7,116 nucleotides of DNA from NCBI GenBank assembly GCA_964526035.1, contig CAZGKE010000166.1:1-7116 (forward strand), in the 5' to 3' direction. The notes under the pieces are model-generated. The model saw nothing but the letters and a program-made list of their open reading frames with translations. It searched no databases and was not told the DNA's origin. Source of the stretch: DAOMOD01 sp964526035 (lineage in GTDB: Bacteria > Pseudomonadota > Gammaproteobacteria > Xanthomonadales > BPKI01). Every line of letters begins with the position of its first letter. Position 1 is the stretch's first letter. Made by a program: the position numbers and the translations under genes. This document shows, one piece after another, positions 1-5,592 of this stretch.

Positions 1-1
1 C

Positions 2-604
2 GATTCGGCATCGCTGCTGCGGAATCGCGAGGGCGAGCCGCTGGCGCTGTGGCGCCCGCTCGGACAGGGGCGCATCGCGGTCATATGGGTGACCGACAGC
101 TACCGCCTGCAGCTGGCCGATCGCCCCTCGGCCCACGCCGCACTGTGGAGCAACATGGCAGGCACGCTGGCGCGCACGGGTGACGCCGGTTCGATCCGAG
201 TCGTACCGGCGATACCGTGGATCGAAGAGCGTGTCCGCATCTGTGGCCTCGGCGAGGACGCCACGCTGCACGCGCCTGACCAGACCGTCGATGCGCTGCT
301 TGTGACCGACGAATGCGCCGCCTGGTGGCCAAGCCAATCCGGTTTTCATCGGCTTGTGCAAACAGGCCACGAGGCGCACTCGCTCTACGTACACGACCCC
401 GCCCGCGAACCCGCACGCGCCGCCGCCATCGCGCGCGACGCGACCGAGCGCCTTCTGGTGGAACGTCTGCGCACCGCCGACCACGCGGCCGCGCCCGTGC
501 CTGGCAATCCCTGGCCGTGGGCGTTGGCGCTGCTGGTCCTGCTCGGCATCCTGTGGTTCATCGAGCGCCGCGCCTTGCAACCCGGTTTGCAGGAGCGACA
601 ATAG
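2..604 (+). CDS. C-terminal part of a membrane-anchored protein, possibly glutamine-amidotransferase-like (5' end outside window)
   Basis: The frame is open from the first complete codon (position 2) to the TAG at 602-604, giving 200 residues. The real start lies upstream; the GTG at 89 is internal, because the sequence before it (ending GQGRIAVIWVTDSYRL) is coherent coding sequence. The first ~60 residues, with 'GQGRIAV' followed by 'TDSYRLQLAD' and 'ALWSNMAGTLAR', resemble the end of the amidotransferase-like/VWA-type domain of large membrane proteins found near MoxR/DUF58 genes, where a line of the form 'G.GR(V/I)...TDS' precedes 'W...l..la'. A polar, probably extracytoplasmic region follows. 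Then comes one hydrophobic helix at about residues 170-187 (PWPWALALLVLLGILWFI), capped by a positive ERR and a short tail, so the C-terminus is likely cytoplasmic. The family assignment is weak inference from a fragment. The stop is 12 bases before an intergenic palindrome (617-640) that could protect or end the transcript. Confidence 0.75.
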   Translation, partial: DSASLLRNREGEPLALWRPLGQGRIAVIWVTDSYRLQLADRPSAHAALWSNMAGTLARTGDAGSIRVVPAIPWIEERVRICGLGEDATLHAPDQTVDALLVTDECAAWWPSQSGFHRLVQTGHEAHSLYVHDPAREPARAAAIARDATERLLVERLRTADHAAAPVPGNPWPWALALLVLLGILWFIERRALQPGLQERQ

Positions 605-616
605 CCGCGATCAGCC

Positions 617-690
617 TGTGGGAGCGGCCTCAGCCGCGACCGTTTGAGTCGTTCTGCAGGTTGGCGTGTCGGGGCGGAGGCGCCTCCCAC
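617..690. repeat. Inverted pair of REP-like intergenic palindromes
   Basis: Arm 1 (617-640) begins tgtgggag and ends gccgcgac. Arm 2 (668-690) is the same element in reverse orientation; its reverse complement matches arm 1 at about 19 of 23 positions. Arm 1 is also a small palindrome by itself (gcggc-ctca-gccgc). Together the arms can form a long imperfect stem around a loop of about 27 bases. The same core recurs at 1027-1102. A further 6-bp hairpin (cgcggc-gaac-gccgcg, 716-731) lies just downstream. Repeats of this type are common between genes in Xanthomonadales and Pseudomonas. The rest of the gene-free stretch 605-847 holds only the tRNA promoter. Confidence 0.7.
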
Positions 691-782
691 GGCGAAGCCC
701 GTGCCGCCTTGCAGACGCGGCGAACGCCGCGATGGACGTTCCACCCGGAGCGCCATCCCAACGCTCGCCGCTCCTGCCCCAG

Positions 783-811
783 GCGTCAGCAGCCCGCACG
801 CGCGGTATAAT
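783..811 (+). promoter_or_regulatory. Probable sigma-70 promoter of tRNA-Arg
   Basis: A perfect consensus -10 hexamer, tataat, lies at 806-811, about 36 bases before the mature tRNA 5' end. This is a normal distance for a short 5' leader removed by RNase P. A weak -35 candidate (gcgtca, 783-788) is 17 bases upstream of it and matches TTGACA at three of six positions. The -10 box is notable in such GC-rich surroundings. The -35 is uncertain. Confidence 0.7.
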
Positions 812-847
812 GGCCGGCCTGCTGCGAATGCAGCAACGGCCCACGAC

Positions 848-924
848 GCGCCCGTAGCTCAGCTGGATAGAGTATTGCCCTCCGAAGGCAAGGGTCGCAG
901 GTTCGAATCCTGCCGGGCGCGCCA
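848..924 (+). tRNA. tRNA-Arg (anticodon CCG), CCA encoded
   Basis: The 77 bases fold into a complete cloverleaf. The acceptor stem gcgcccg (848-854) pairs with cgggcgc (914-920). The D arm is gctc/gagt around agctggata. The anticodon stem ttgcc (875-879) pairs with ggcaa (887-891) around the loop ctccgaa, so the anticodon is CCG at 882-884 and reads the arginine codon CGG. The T arm gcagg/cctgc encloses ttcgaat. The discriminator is G (921), followed by genomic CCA (922-924). CGG codons are abundant in such a GC-rich genome, so this isoacceptor is expected. tRNA 3' ends are frequent integration sites, but I see no second copy of this 3' end in the window and no integrase gene. No clear terminator follows. 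Confidence 0.97.
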
Positions 925-1026
925 CTCCTTGACGCTACCGGGTCCCAGGACGCCGGCGACCACCGCACCGTTACCGCAACCTTGGATGTGTGACGTGGGC
1001 ACGTGCTTCCGACCTGCAAGAGCCCT

Positions 1027-1102
1027 TGTGGGAGGGGCCTCAGCCCCGACATGTGTGCGGCATCGAAGCAACGGGACGGTCGGGGCTGAGGCCCCTCCTA
1101 CA
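1027..1102. repeat. Near-perfect 24-bp inverted repeat (REP-like cruciform)
   Basis: The left arm (1027-1050, starting tgtgggaggggcc and ending agccccgac) and the right arm (1079-1102) are reverse complements with a single mismatch, separated by 28 bases. Each arm also contains its own smaller hairpin (ggggc-ctca-gcccc). It is the same family as the pair at 617-690, with cleaner symmetry. No T-run follows, so it is not a standard intrinsic terminator. It sits in the roughly 400-base gene-free stretch 925-1328, between the tRNA and the exporter operon. Confidence 0.85.
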
Positions 1103-1105
1103 GGA

Positions 1106-1143
1106 GTGCGGGAGCTCGCAGGGCGGCATCCCCTTGCCGCCGT
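1106..1143 (+). repeat. Dispersed intergenic repeat, copy 1
   Basis: The unit starts gtgcgggagctcgcag and contains the hairpin-forming ggcggcat...tgccgcc. It aligns with 3121-3157 at about 33 of 38 positions with one single-base gap, in the same orientation. It directly follows the right arm of the 1027-1102 inverted repeat. A degenerate version of that arm also precedes copy 2, so the duplicated module is composite. Confidence 0.7.
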
Positions 1144-1151
1144 TCTTCCAG

Positions 1152-1170
1152 ACTGCGCAGTTTGCGCAAA
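1152..1170. promoter_or_regulatory. Two abutting 10-bp palindromes, possible operator upstream of the exporter operon
   Basis: The perfect palindrome actgcgcagt (1152-1161) shares its last base with a second perfect palindrome, tttgcgcaaa (1161-1170). This creates a direct repeat of tgcgca with 9-base periodicity, close to one helical turn. The site lies about 160 bases before the ATPase start, and no confident promoter hexamers could be assigned around it. A role as a binding site is inference only. Confidence 0.35.
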
Positions 1171-1328
1171 ACACAGCACGGCAAAGCAACCCCAGGGTTG
1201 AGCATCTCGCCAGTCCCCTGCGCCATTCCAGCCCTTCGGATGACCGACATGCCAGCTCGTGCCTCTCGAAGCCAATGTCGCAAGCTCCCGCTACCATGCG
1301 CGCAGCGAAGCCATCATTGAGACCCTGC

Positions 1329-2282
1329 ATGACCCATGTTGCCGCTGCGTCGACGCTGCTGCACCTGCAACAGGCCAGCAAATGCTATCGGCGCAACGCC
1401 GAATCGATCCAGGCCCTGCAGGATTTCGATCTGAGCGTCGCGCCCGGTGAAATCGTTGGGCTGCTGGGACCCAATGGGTCGGGCAAGACCACCCTCATCA
1501 AGGTGATCACCGGCCTGTGCGGTGCGGATCAGGGCAGCCTGAAGTGGCGCGATCAGCCTGCCCAGCCCGCCGGGCAGCCCGGCCCGCACCTGCGCGAAAT
1601 GGGCGTGCTGCTGGAGGGTAAAGGCGCGGTCTACGAAAGGCTCAGCACCTGGGAGAACGCCCGCTACTACTGCGCGCTGCGCGAGGCGCGCTTCGATGCC
1701 GACGAGTTCGGGCGACTGGCCGCGCTGCTAGCGGTGGCAGATTCCCGCGCACCGGTGCGCCAACTTTCGACCGGCAACAAGCTCCGCGCCGCGCTGCTGG
1801 GCGCCCTCATACACCGGCCGGCCCTGGTGCTGCTGGATGAACCGACCTTGGGACTCGACCTGGAAGGTGTCGAGCGTCTGGAGGACCTGCTCCGGCAGGG
1901 CGCTGCGCAGGGCCAGGCCTTTCTTCTTAGCTCGCACGACCTGCATTTCATCGAGCGTCTGTGCCCGCGCATCGTCTGCATCCACGAAGGGAAGAAGCGC
2001 TTCGACGGCTTGCGCAGTGATTTCGTGCAGCAGAAATATTCCTATCGCCTGATCGTGCAACCTGATTCGGCAGAGCTTCCCGCCCCCCCATCCTGGCTGC
2101 TCGATCGACGCTGGGTACCGCAGGGAGAACAGCATGTGCTCGCCTTGACCGATCACGCCGAGGCCTGCCGGCTGCTGGCCGAATGGCAGTCGCTGCTGCC
2201 GCAGTTCGGCAGCCTGGAGCTGCGCCGCATCGAACTGCGCGACCACTATCTGCAGATGCTGGAAAGCGGGAGCGCCGAATGA
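1329..2282 (+). CDS. ABC-2 type transporter, ATP-binding subunit
   Basis: This 317-residue protein should be the ATP-hydrolysing subunit of an export system, working at the inner membrane with the permease that follows. Visible motifs are Walker A GPNGSGKT (47-54), signature LSTGN (146-150), Walker B LVLLDEP (166-172), D-loop GLD (175-177) and switch histidine H203 in SSHD. The Q-loop position reads LLEGKG with E96 in place of glutamine, and the signature departs from LSGGQ; both variants are seen in DrrA-like ABC-2 ATPases. About 110 residues follow the nucleotide-binding core, a typical accessory C-terminal region. The ATG at 1329 fits the usual N-terminal spacing, with the strand LLHLQQASKCY beginning near residue 10, and a weak tgag precedes it. 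In-frame ATGs at 1275 and 1296 are alternatives. The stop overlaps the permease start (ATGA), indicating translational coupling. The substrate cannot be read from the sequence. Confidence 0.93.
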   Translation: MTHVAAASTLLHLQQASKCYRRNAESIQALQDFDLSVAPGEIVGLLGPNGSGKTTLIKVITGLCGADQGSLKWRDQPAQPAGQPGPHLREMGVLLEGKGAVYERLSTWENARYYCALREARFDADEFGRLAALLAVADSRAPVRQLSTGNKLRAALLGALIHRPALVLLDEPTLGLDLEGVERLEDLLRQGAAQGQAFLLSSHDLHFIERLCPRIVCIHEGKKRFDGLRSDFVQQKYSYRLIVQPDSAELPAPPSWLLDRRWVPQGEQHVLALTDHAEACRLLAEWQSLLPQFGSLELRRIELRDHYLQMLESGSAE

Positions 2283-3058
2283 AACTGACAAGTGCCCCTG
2301 CGCGCATGGCCCACCATCTGCTCAACGAAGCGAGGCGCGCCCTGTACCTGGCCAGACGCTACTGGGTCGAAAGCCTGCTCGGCTTCGGCCTGGTAGTCAG
2401 CCTGTTCGGCGGCCTGCTGTACGCGGTGCTGGAAGCCAGTGACAGCAGCCTGGAAGGCGGCGGTGCCGACGGCCTGATCGCGGGGTTCGCCATCTGGCTG
2501 TTCGCCAGCGCCGCCGCGCAGGGATCGAGCACCGAAATCATGCAGGAGACCGAACAACGCTCGCTGGAGCAACTCAGCCTTGCACCCATCCGCCTGGACG
2601 CACTGCTCGCCTTGCGGCTGCTGCTGGATCTGCTGGTCGGGCTGGCCATGCTCATGCTGACCCTGGGCGCGGCCCATCTGCTGACGGGAGGCCGCGTCAC
2701 GCTGAGTCCCGAAGCGCTGGGACTTGCGGTCCTCGGCGTCCCCGCGCTTGTCGGCATTGGCTACGCACTGGCCGGCGTGATGCTGCTGGTCAAGCGCGGC
2801 GAGGTGCTGGTGATGATCGGCTTTCCCATGCTGATCGGCCTGATCGCCCTGCCGGCCTATCCGCTCAATGCGCTGGCCTGGCTGCCCTATGCGCTGTGCG
2901 CGGCCGCCGCCCGCGCCGCAGCGTCCGGCACCCAGATTCCTCCCGACGTATGGGGCTGGATCGCCCTGAACGGGCTGCTCTATCTCATCGCAGGTCGCTA
3001 TGTGTTCGCCCGGCTGCTGCGGCGGGCGCGCGAGCTGGGTGTGCTGGGGCATTTTTGA
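2279..3058 (+). CDS. ABC-2 type transporter, permease subunit
   Basis: This 259-residue integral membrane protein is the partner of the preceding ATPase. Hydrophobic segments lie near residues 32-51, 63-82, 108-135, 145-171, 174-193 and 223-243, giving the six-helix layout usual for ABC-2 permeases. Between the second and third segments is the stretch ETEQRSLEQLSLAPI (90-104). It matches the conserved cytoplasmic 'E...(T/S)LEqL..sP' motif that contacts the ATPase. The N-terminus is basic and amphipathic. The ATG at 2279 overlaps the ATPase stop in ATGA, with a purine-rich ggaaagcgggag just upstream. An in-frame start at 2183 is rejected because it lies deep in the ATPase gene. No accessory gene (for example a cargo or biosynthesis gene) adjoins the pair, so the transported compound is unknown. 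No T-rich terminator follows the TGA at 3056-3058. Confidence 0.92.
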   Translation: MKLTSAPARMAHHLLNEARRALYLARRYWVESLLGFGLVVSLFGGLLYAVLEASDSSLEGGGADGLIAGFAIWLFASAAAQGSSTEIMQETEQRSLEQLSLAPIRLDALLALRLLLDLLVGLAMLMLTLGAAHLLTGGRVTLSPEALGLAVLGVPALVGIGYALAGVMLLVKRGEVLVMIGFPMLIGLIALPAYPLNALAWLPYALCAAAARAAASGTQIPPDVWGWIALNGLLYLIAGRYVFARLLRRARELGVLGHF

Positions 3059-3120
3059 TCCGGGCGTCTTCCAACCGCACGGTCGGCATTGAAGCCCCAG
3101 GGCATGCGAAAACCGTATGG

Positions 3121-3157
3121 GTGCGGAAACTCGCAGCGCGGCATCCCATGCCGCCGT
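3121..3157 (+). repeat. Dispersed intergenic repeat, copy 2
   Basis: This copy starts gtgcggaaactcgcagc and contains the perfect 7-bp hairpin gcggcat-ccc-atgccgc (3138-3154). It is the same-orientation counterpart of 1106-1143. Upstream, 3078-3098 (acggtcgg...gaagcccc) resembles the right arm of the 1027-1102 inverted repeat, so the same two-part module lies on both sides of the exporter operon. It is part of the 303-base gene-free stretch 3059-3361. Confidence 0.65.
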
Positions 3158-3204
3158 CCCTGCGGCTTGATGCGCGCACCCCAAGCGATCCCTGCGCTTC
3201 TGTA

Positions 3205-3234
3205 GAGCGGGGCTCGCCCCGCTTCGCCCCGCTC
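3205..3234. repeat. GC palindrome with alternative pairing
   Basis: The block gagcgggg (3205-3212) can pair with ccccgct (3217-3223) around a ctcg tetraloop, or with the downstream ccccgctc (3227-3234), because gccccgct is present twice in tandem. It resembles intergenic palindromes scattered in Xanthomonadales genomes. There is no T-run, so it is not called a terminator, although it could end or stabilise the exporter transcript. Confidence 0.55.
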
Positions 3235-3294
3235 CAGCACACCGAAACCCACGCCCTGCCAGCAAAACCAGCCATCTCAACAGCCCTCAATCGT

Positions 3295-3306
3295 CAAGAG
3301 CTCTTG
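3295..3306. promoter_or_regulatory. 12-bp perfect palindrome upstream of the HD gene, possible operator
   Basis: The sequence caagagctcttg is a perfect palindrome ending 55 bases before the HD gene start, a reasonable promoter-region position. The overlapping ttgcac (3304-3309) could be a -35 box, but no convincing -10 hexamer follows at the right spacing. A regulator-binding role is inference. Confidence 0.3.
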
Positions 3307-3361
3307 CACACTACCCTCAAGAATCGCCCCATTCCCCCAACCCTCAAAGGACCCTACCCCC

Positions 3362-4015
3362 ATGACCCACATCAGCGAACGCTACAGCCAGGCGGTCGAA
3401 TACGCCCGCGCCGCCCACCACGGGCAGATCCGCACCGGCACCCGTATCCCCTACCTGTATCACGTGCTCGCCGTGTCCAGCATGGTGATGGAGTACGAAG
3501 GCGACGAGGACCAGGCCATTGCCGGCCTTCTGCACGATGTCGTTGAGGACTGCGGCGCCCAGCATGCCGACGCAATCCGCAGCCGCTTCGGCGAGCGCGT
3601 GCACGAGATCGTGATGGGCTGCACCGACGGCACCATGGAGTCGAAGGAGAAGGAACAGTCGAAGAAATCGCCCTACGACGAATGGCGCGAGCGCAAGCTG
3701 GCCTACCTGGACGTGCTGGCGCACAAGCCGGACCACGTTTTGCTTGTGGTCGCCTGCGACAAGCTGCACAACACCCGCGCCATCCTCAGGGACGCGCAGG
3801 CCCCCGACCCCGGCCTGCACGTGTTCGAGCGCTTCCACGGTGGCATCCACGGCACGCTCGCATACCACTACAGCATCGCCCGCATTCTCCGCGAGCGCAC
3901 CTGTGCCCCCGCCCCGGCCATCGGGCGCGCCGTGATGCGGCTGCATGCGTTGGTGGGTAGTGAGCCGAAGGGGCTTGAGGATGTCCCGACCTCCCCCCGC
4001 ATGCAGAGGGCGTAG
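3362..4015 (+). CDS. Stand-alone HD-domain protein, probable (p)ppGpp hydrolase (SpoT/MESH1-like)
   Basis: This 217-residue, probably cytoplasmic protein is built on the metal-dependent HD phosphohydrolase fold of SpoT and MESH1. In order it shows AHHGQIRTGTRIPYLYH (18-34, with metal ligand H34), LLHDVVED (56-63, with H58-D59 and the E62-D63 pair typical of alarmone hydrolases), FGERVHEIVMGCTD (76-89), the conserved 'W..RK..YL' helix (108-116), and DKLHN (133-137, with D133 and N137). All expected hydrolase residues are present. No (p)ppGpp synthetase, TGS or ACT domain follows, so this fits a small alarmone hydrolase that would remove the 3'-diphosphate from (p)ppGpp. Activity on other nucleotides such as NADPH, as reported for MESH1, is possible. 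The start is well supported: aaagga at 3346-3351 lies 10 bases before the ATG. The gene converges on the ADP-ribosylglycohydrolase gene; the 56-base gap shows no obvious terminator. Confidence 0.88.
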   Translation: MTHISERYSQAVEYARAAHHGQIRTGTRIPYLYHVLAVSSMVMEYEGDEDQAIAGLLHDVVEDCGAQHADAIRSRFGERVHEIVMGCTDGTMESKEKEQSKKSPYDEWRERKLAYLDVLAHKPDHVLLVVACDKLHNTRAILRDAQAPDPGLHVFERFHGGIHGTLAYHYSIARILRERTCAPAPAIGRAVMRLHALVGSEPKGLEDVPTSPRMQRA

Positions 4016-4071
4016 GCAACCGCCTTGCTGACGCAGCCAACAGAAGCGCTTGTCGACCAGGATGGCTGGCT

Positions 4072-5097
4072 TCAACTGCCGATGCGGCGGAGGACGAGTT
4101 GGTCGAGCAGCGGCTGGTAGAGATGTGGGTCGCGCAGCGTGTTGCGCCAGCGCTCGGGAATGCCGTGGATTCCGCAGCGCACTCCGGCCAGGCCGCCGGT
4201 CACTGCGGCGGTGGTGTCGGCGTCGTTTCCAAGCGCCACGGCGGCGCGCACCGCGTCGGCGTAGTTGGAATGGTGCAGACAGACGCGCGTGGACCACAGG
4301 GTGTCGAGGACGTAGCCGCTGCCTTTCGCGTCGGCGGCGTTGGATGGGTCGAGGATCCGAGCGCATTCCTCGTTCTGGTCGGGTGACCAGGTGGCGAACT
4401 GGCGGGCGTCGTCGGCGCCTTCGCACCATGCGCGCAGGTGATCTGCGGCGCGATTCCACGCGCGCTCACTGTCGAGGCCGTCGAGCATTTCCGATGCCCA
4501 CAGGCAGAACAGCGCGCAGCACAGGCGCGATCGCGGGTGGCCGTGCGTGACCAGGCTCTGGCGCTGCGCGGCGTCGATCAGACGGGTGCCGCTTTGGCGC
4601 TGCGGGTCGTGCAGCAGGGCAAGCGGGAGAACGCGCATCAGTGATCCGTTGCCGTTCTGGTGTTCGCCATCGGGGCCGGCTTCGTGCGCGGGCTCACCCC
4701 ACTCCAGGCGGCGCAGCGCCTGCCGGGTCTGCAGACCGATGTCGAACACGCGGCCGCCGGCCTGCAGATAGGCCTCGCGGTACCAGCGCAGCAGCCGCGC
4801 GCCGAAGTCGTCGAGGTCGAGTGCTTCGTGCGCCAGCAGCGAATCGAGCAGACACAGCGCCTGCGCGCCATCGTCGGACCAGGTGCCGGGCGGCACATCG
4901 TGCGTGGACTGCCAATCCGGCGCAGGCGGCATGTCGATTTCGGCCCGTGGCGGCAGCATGCGCGGCGGGTTGAACTCATAGGGCACACCCAGCGCATCGC
5001 CCACCAGCAACCCTACCAGCCCGCCGGCCAGGCGTTCGCCGAGATCGGGATCCGCCGCCGAAGCGGCATGGCCGTGCGTGCTGCGATGAGGCGTCAT
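4072..5097 (-). CDS. ADP-ribosylglycohydrolase family protein (DraG/ARH-like)
   Basis: This 341-residue protein belongs to the family that removes ADP-ribose from proteins, nucleic acids or small molecules using two divalent metal ions. Visible motifs are GGLVGLLVGDALGVPYEF (25-42), GTWSDDGAQAL (71-81), NGNGSLMRVLPLAL (148-161), SLVTHGHPRS (181-190) and the C-terminal ALGNDADTTAAVTGGLAG (288-305). By analogy with DraG/ARH3 the metal ligands would be S74, D75 and D76, plus D292, D294 and T295, so the site looks intact. The usual TDDT reads SDDG here. The ATG at 5095-5097 is chosen because agga lies about 10 bases upstream and the fold begins soon after; a longer frame to 5253 overlaps the preceding gene. 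That gene ends 32 bases upstream, so the two are probably co-transcribed. The natural target is unknown. Confidence 0.92.
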   Translation of the reverse strand: MTPHRSTHGHAASAADPDLGERLAGGLVGLLVGDALGVPYEFNPPRMLPPRAEIDMPPAPDWQSTHDVPPGTWSDDGAQALCLLDSLLAHEALDLDDFGARLLRWYREAYLQAGGRVFDIGLQTRQALRRLEWGEPAHEAGPDGEHQNGNGSLMRVLPLALLHDPQRQSGTRLIDAAQRQSLVTHGHPRSRLCCALFCLWASEMLDGLDSERAWNRAADHLRAWCEGADDARQFATWSPDQNEECARILDPSNAADAKGSGYVLDTLWSTRVCLHHSNYADAVRAAVALGNDADTTAAVTGGLAGVRCGIHGIPERWRNTLRDPHLYQPLLDQLVLRRIGS

Positions 5098-5129
5098 GGC
5101 GCGGGTCCTGCGCAGAAAACGCACCGACT

Positions 5130-5438
5130 CTACTCCTCCGCGCGCCGCCGGTTCTCCTCGTCGATCAGCGGCGCCATCTGCACGCCCAGGCCGTTGCGCC
5201 AGCCCAATGCACAGATTCGGCCGCTGGCTGCGGGATACCCGATCGACTCGCACAGCTCGAAATACACCGCCACCATCCGCGCCAGCATGCGCGCATGCAG
5301 CGCCGGCATCTGCTCGGGCCGCGGATAGGCGCGCCGCCGACGATTGGGAAAGCGCAGCACGTTGGCGCCCAGCGCTGGCGCGGCGGACGCGGTGCGTGGC
5401 TGAAGTCGGCTGACGGTGGTGTCGCGGTCGAGCGGCAT
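5130..5438 (-). CDS. Hypothetical protein, 102 residues, basic cluster
   Basis: I do not recognise this family. The chosen ATG (5436-5438) has a good ribosome-binding site, gggaga, about 7 bases upstream on the coding strand. An ATG at 5526-5528 would add 30 residues but has no such site. The N-terminal ~25 residues look disordered (Ser/Thr/Ala-rich). They are followed by NVLRFPNRRRRAYPRP (26-41) with four consecutive arginines, then a probable helix HARMLARMVAVYFELCESIGY (48-68), a Gly/Trp-containing segment and a charged tail DEENRRRAEE (93-102). There is no signal peptide or membrane segment. It lies 32 bases upstream of the ADP-ribosylglycohydrolase gene on the same strand, which suggests a functional partner or simple co-expression. 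The basic patch could contact nucleic acid, but that is speculation. Confidence 0.65.
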   Translation of the reverse strand: MPLDRDTTVSRLQPRTASAAPALGANVLRFPNRRRRAYPRPEQMPALHARMLARMVAVYFELCESIGYPAASGRICALGWRNGLGVQMAPLIDEENRRRAEE

Positions 5439-5592
5439 CGGAGTTCTCCCGGAGATGGTGGCGGCAAGGTCGGAGGCACCGTGCACCGCCGTGGTCTCAA
5501 CGCCTGAGATCGCGACGGCAAGGTTCATCGCAGGTCAGACAAGCGCAGCGCACCCGGCGCGCCCCGCCAACTCCGCCGCAACAGCCCAGACA

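Noticed and set aside
848..924. tRNA-Arg as an integration (att) site for a genomic island
   Set aside because: No duplicate of the tRNA 3' end and no integrase or phage gene is present in the window.
644..1201. Open frames running through the repeats and the tRNA gene
   Set aside because: They translate palindromic repeats and the tRNA itself. No initiation signal or protein-like composition was seen.
3205..3234. GC palindrome as a short CRISPR-like or tandem repeat array
   Set aside because: Only two 8-base units are present, with no regular spacers. It fits an intergenic palindrome.
2246..3280. Long 344-residue frame antisense to the permease gene
   Set aside because: It is Gln/Arg/Ala-rich with no recognisable fold and mirrors the permease and its downstream repeats. 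The sense strand carries clear membrane segments and an ABC-2 motif.
3344..4459. 371-residue reverse-strand frame across the HD gene and the end of the ADP-ribosylglycohydrolase gene
   Set aside because: It runs antisense to the HD gene and out of frame within the glycohydrolase gene. One part is an Arg/Pro-rich low-complexity translation, as expected from a shadow frame in GC-rich DNA.
4660..5328. 222-residue plus-strand frame opposite the glycohydrolase and the 102-residue gene
   Set aside because: It has no convincing ribosome-binding site or motif, and the opposite strand carries the well-defined DraG-type motifs.
5439..5528. N-terminal extension of the 102-residue protein (start at 5526-5528)
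   Set aside because: There is no Shine-Dalgarno sequence before that ATG, while the internal ATG at 5436-5438 has gggaga at good spacing. The longer form remains possible.
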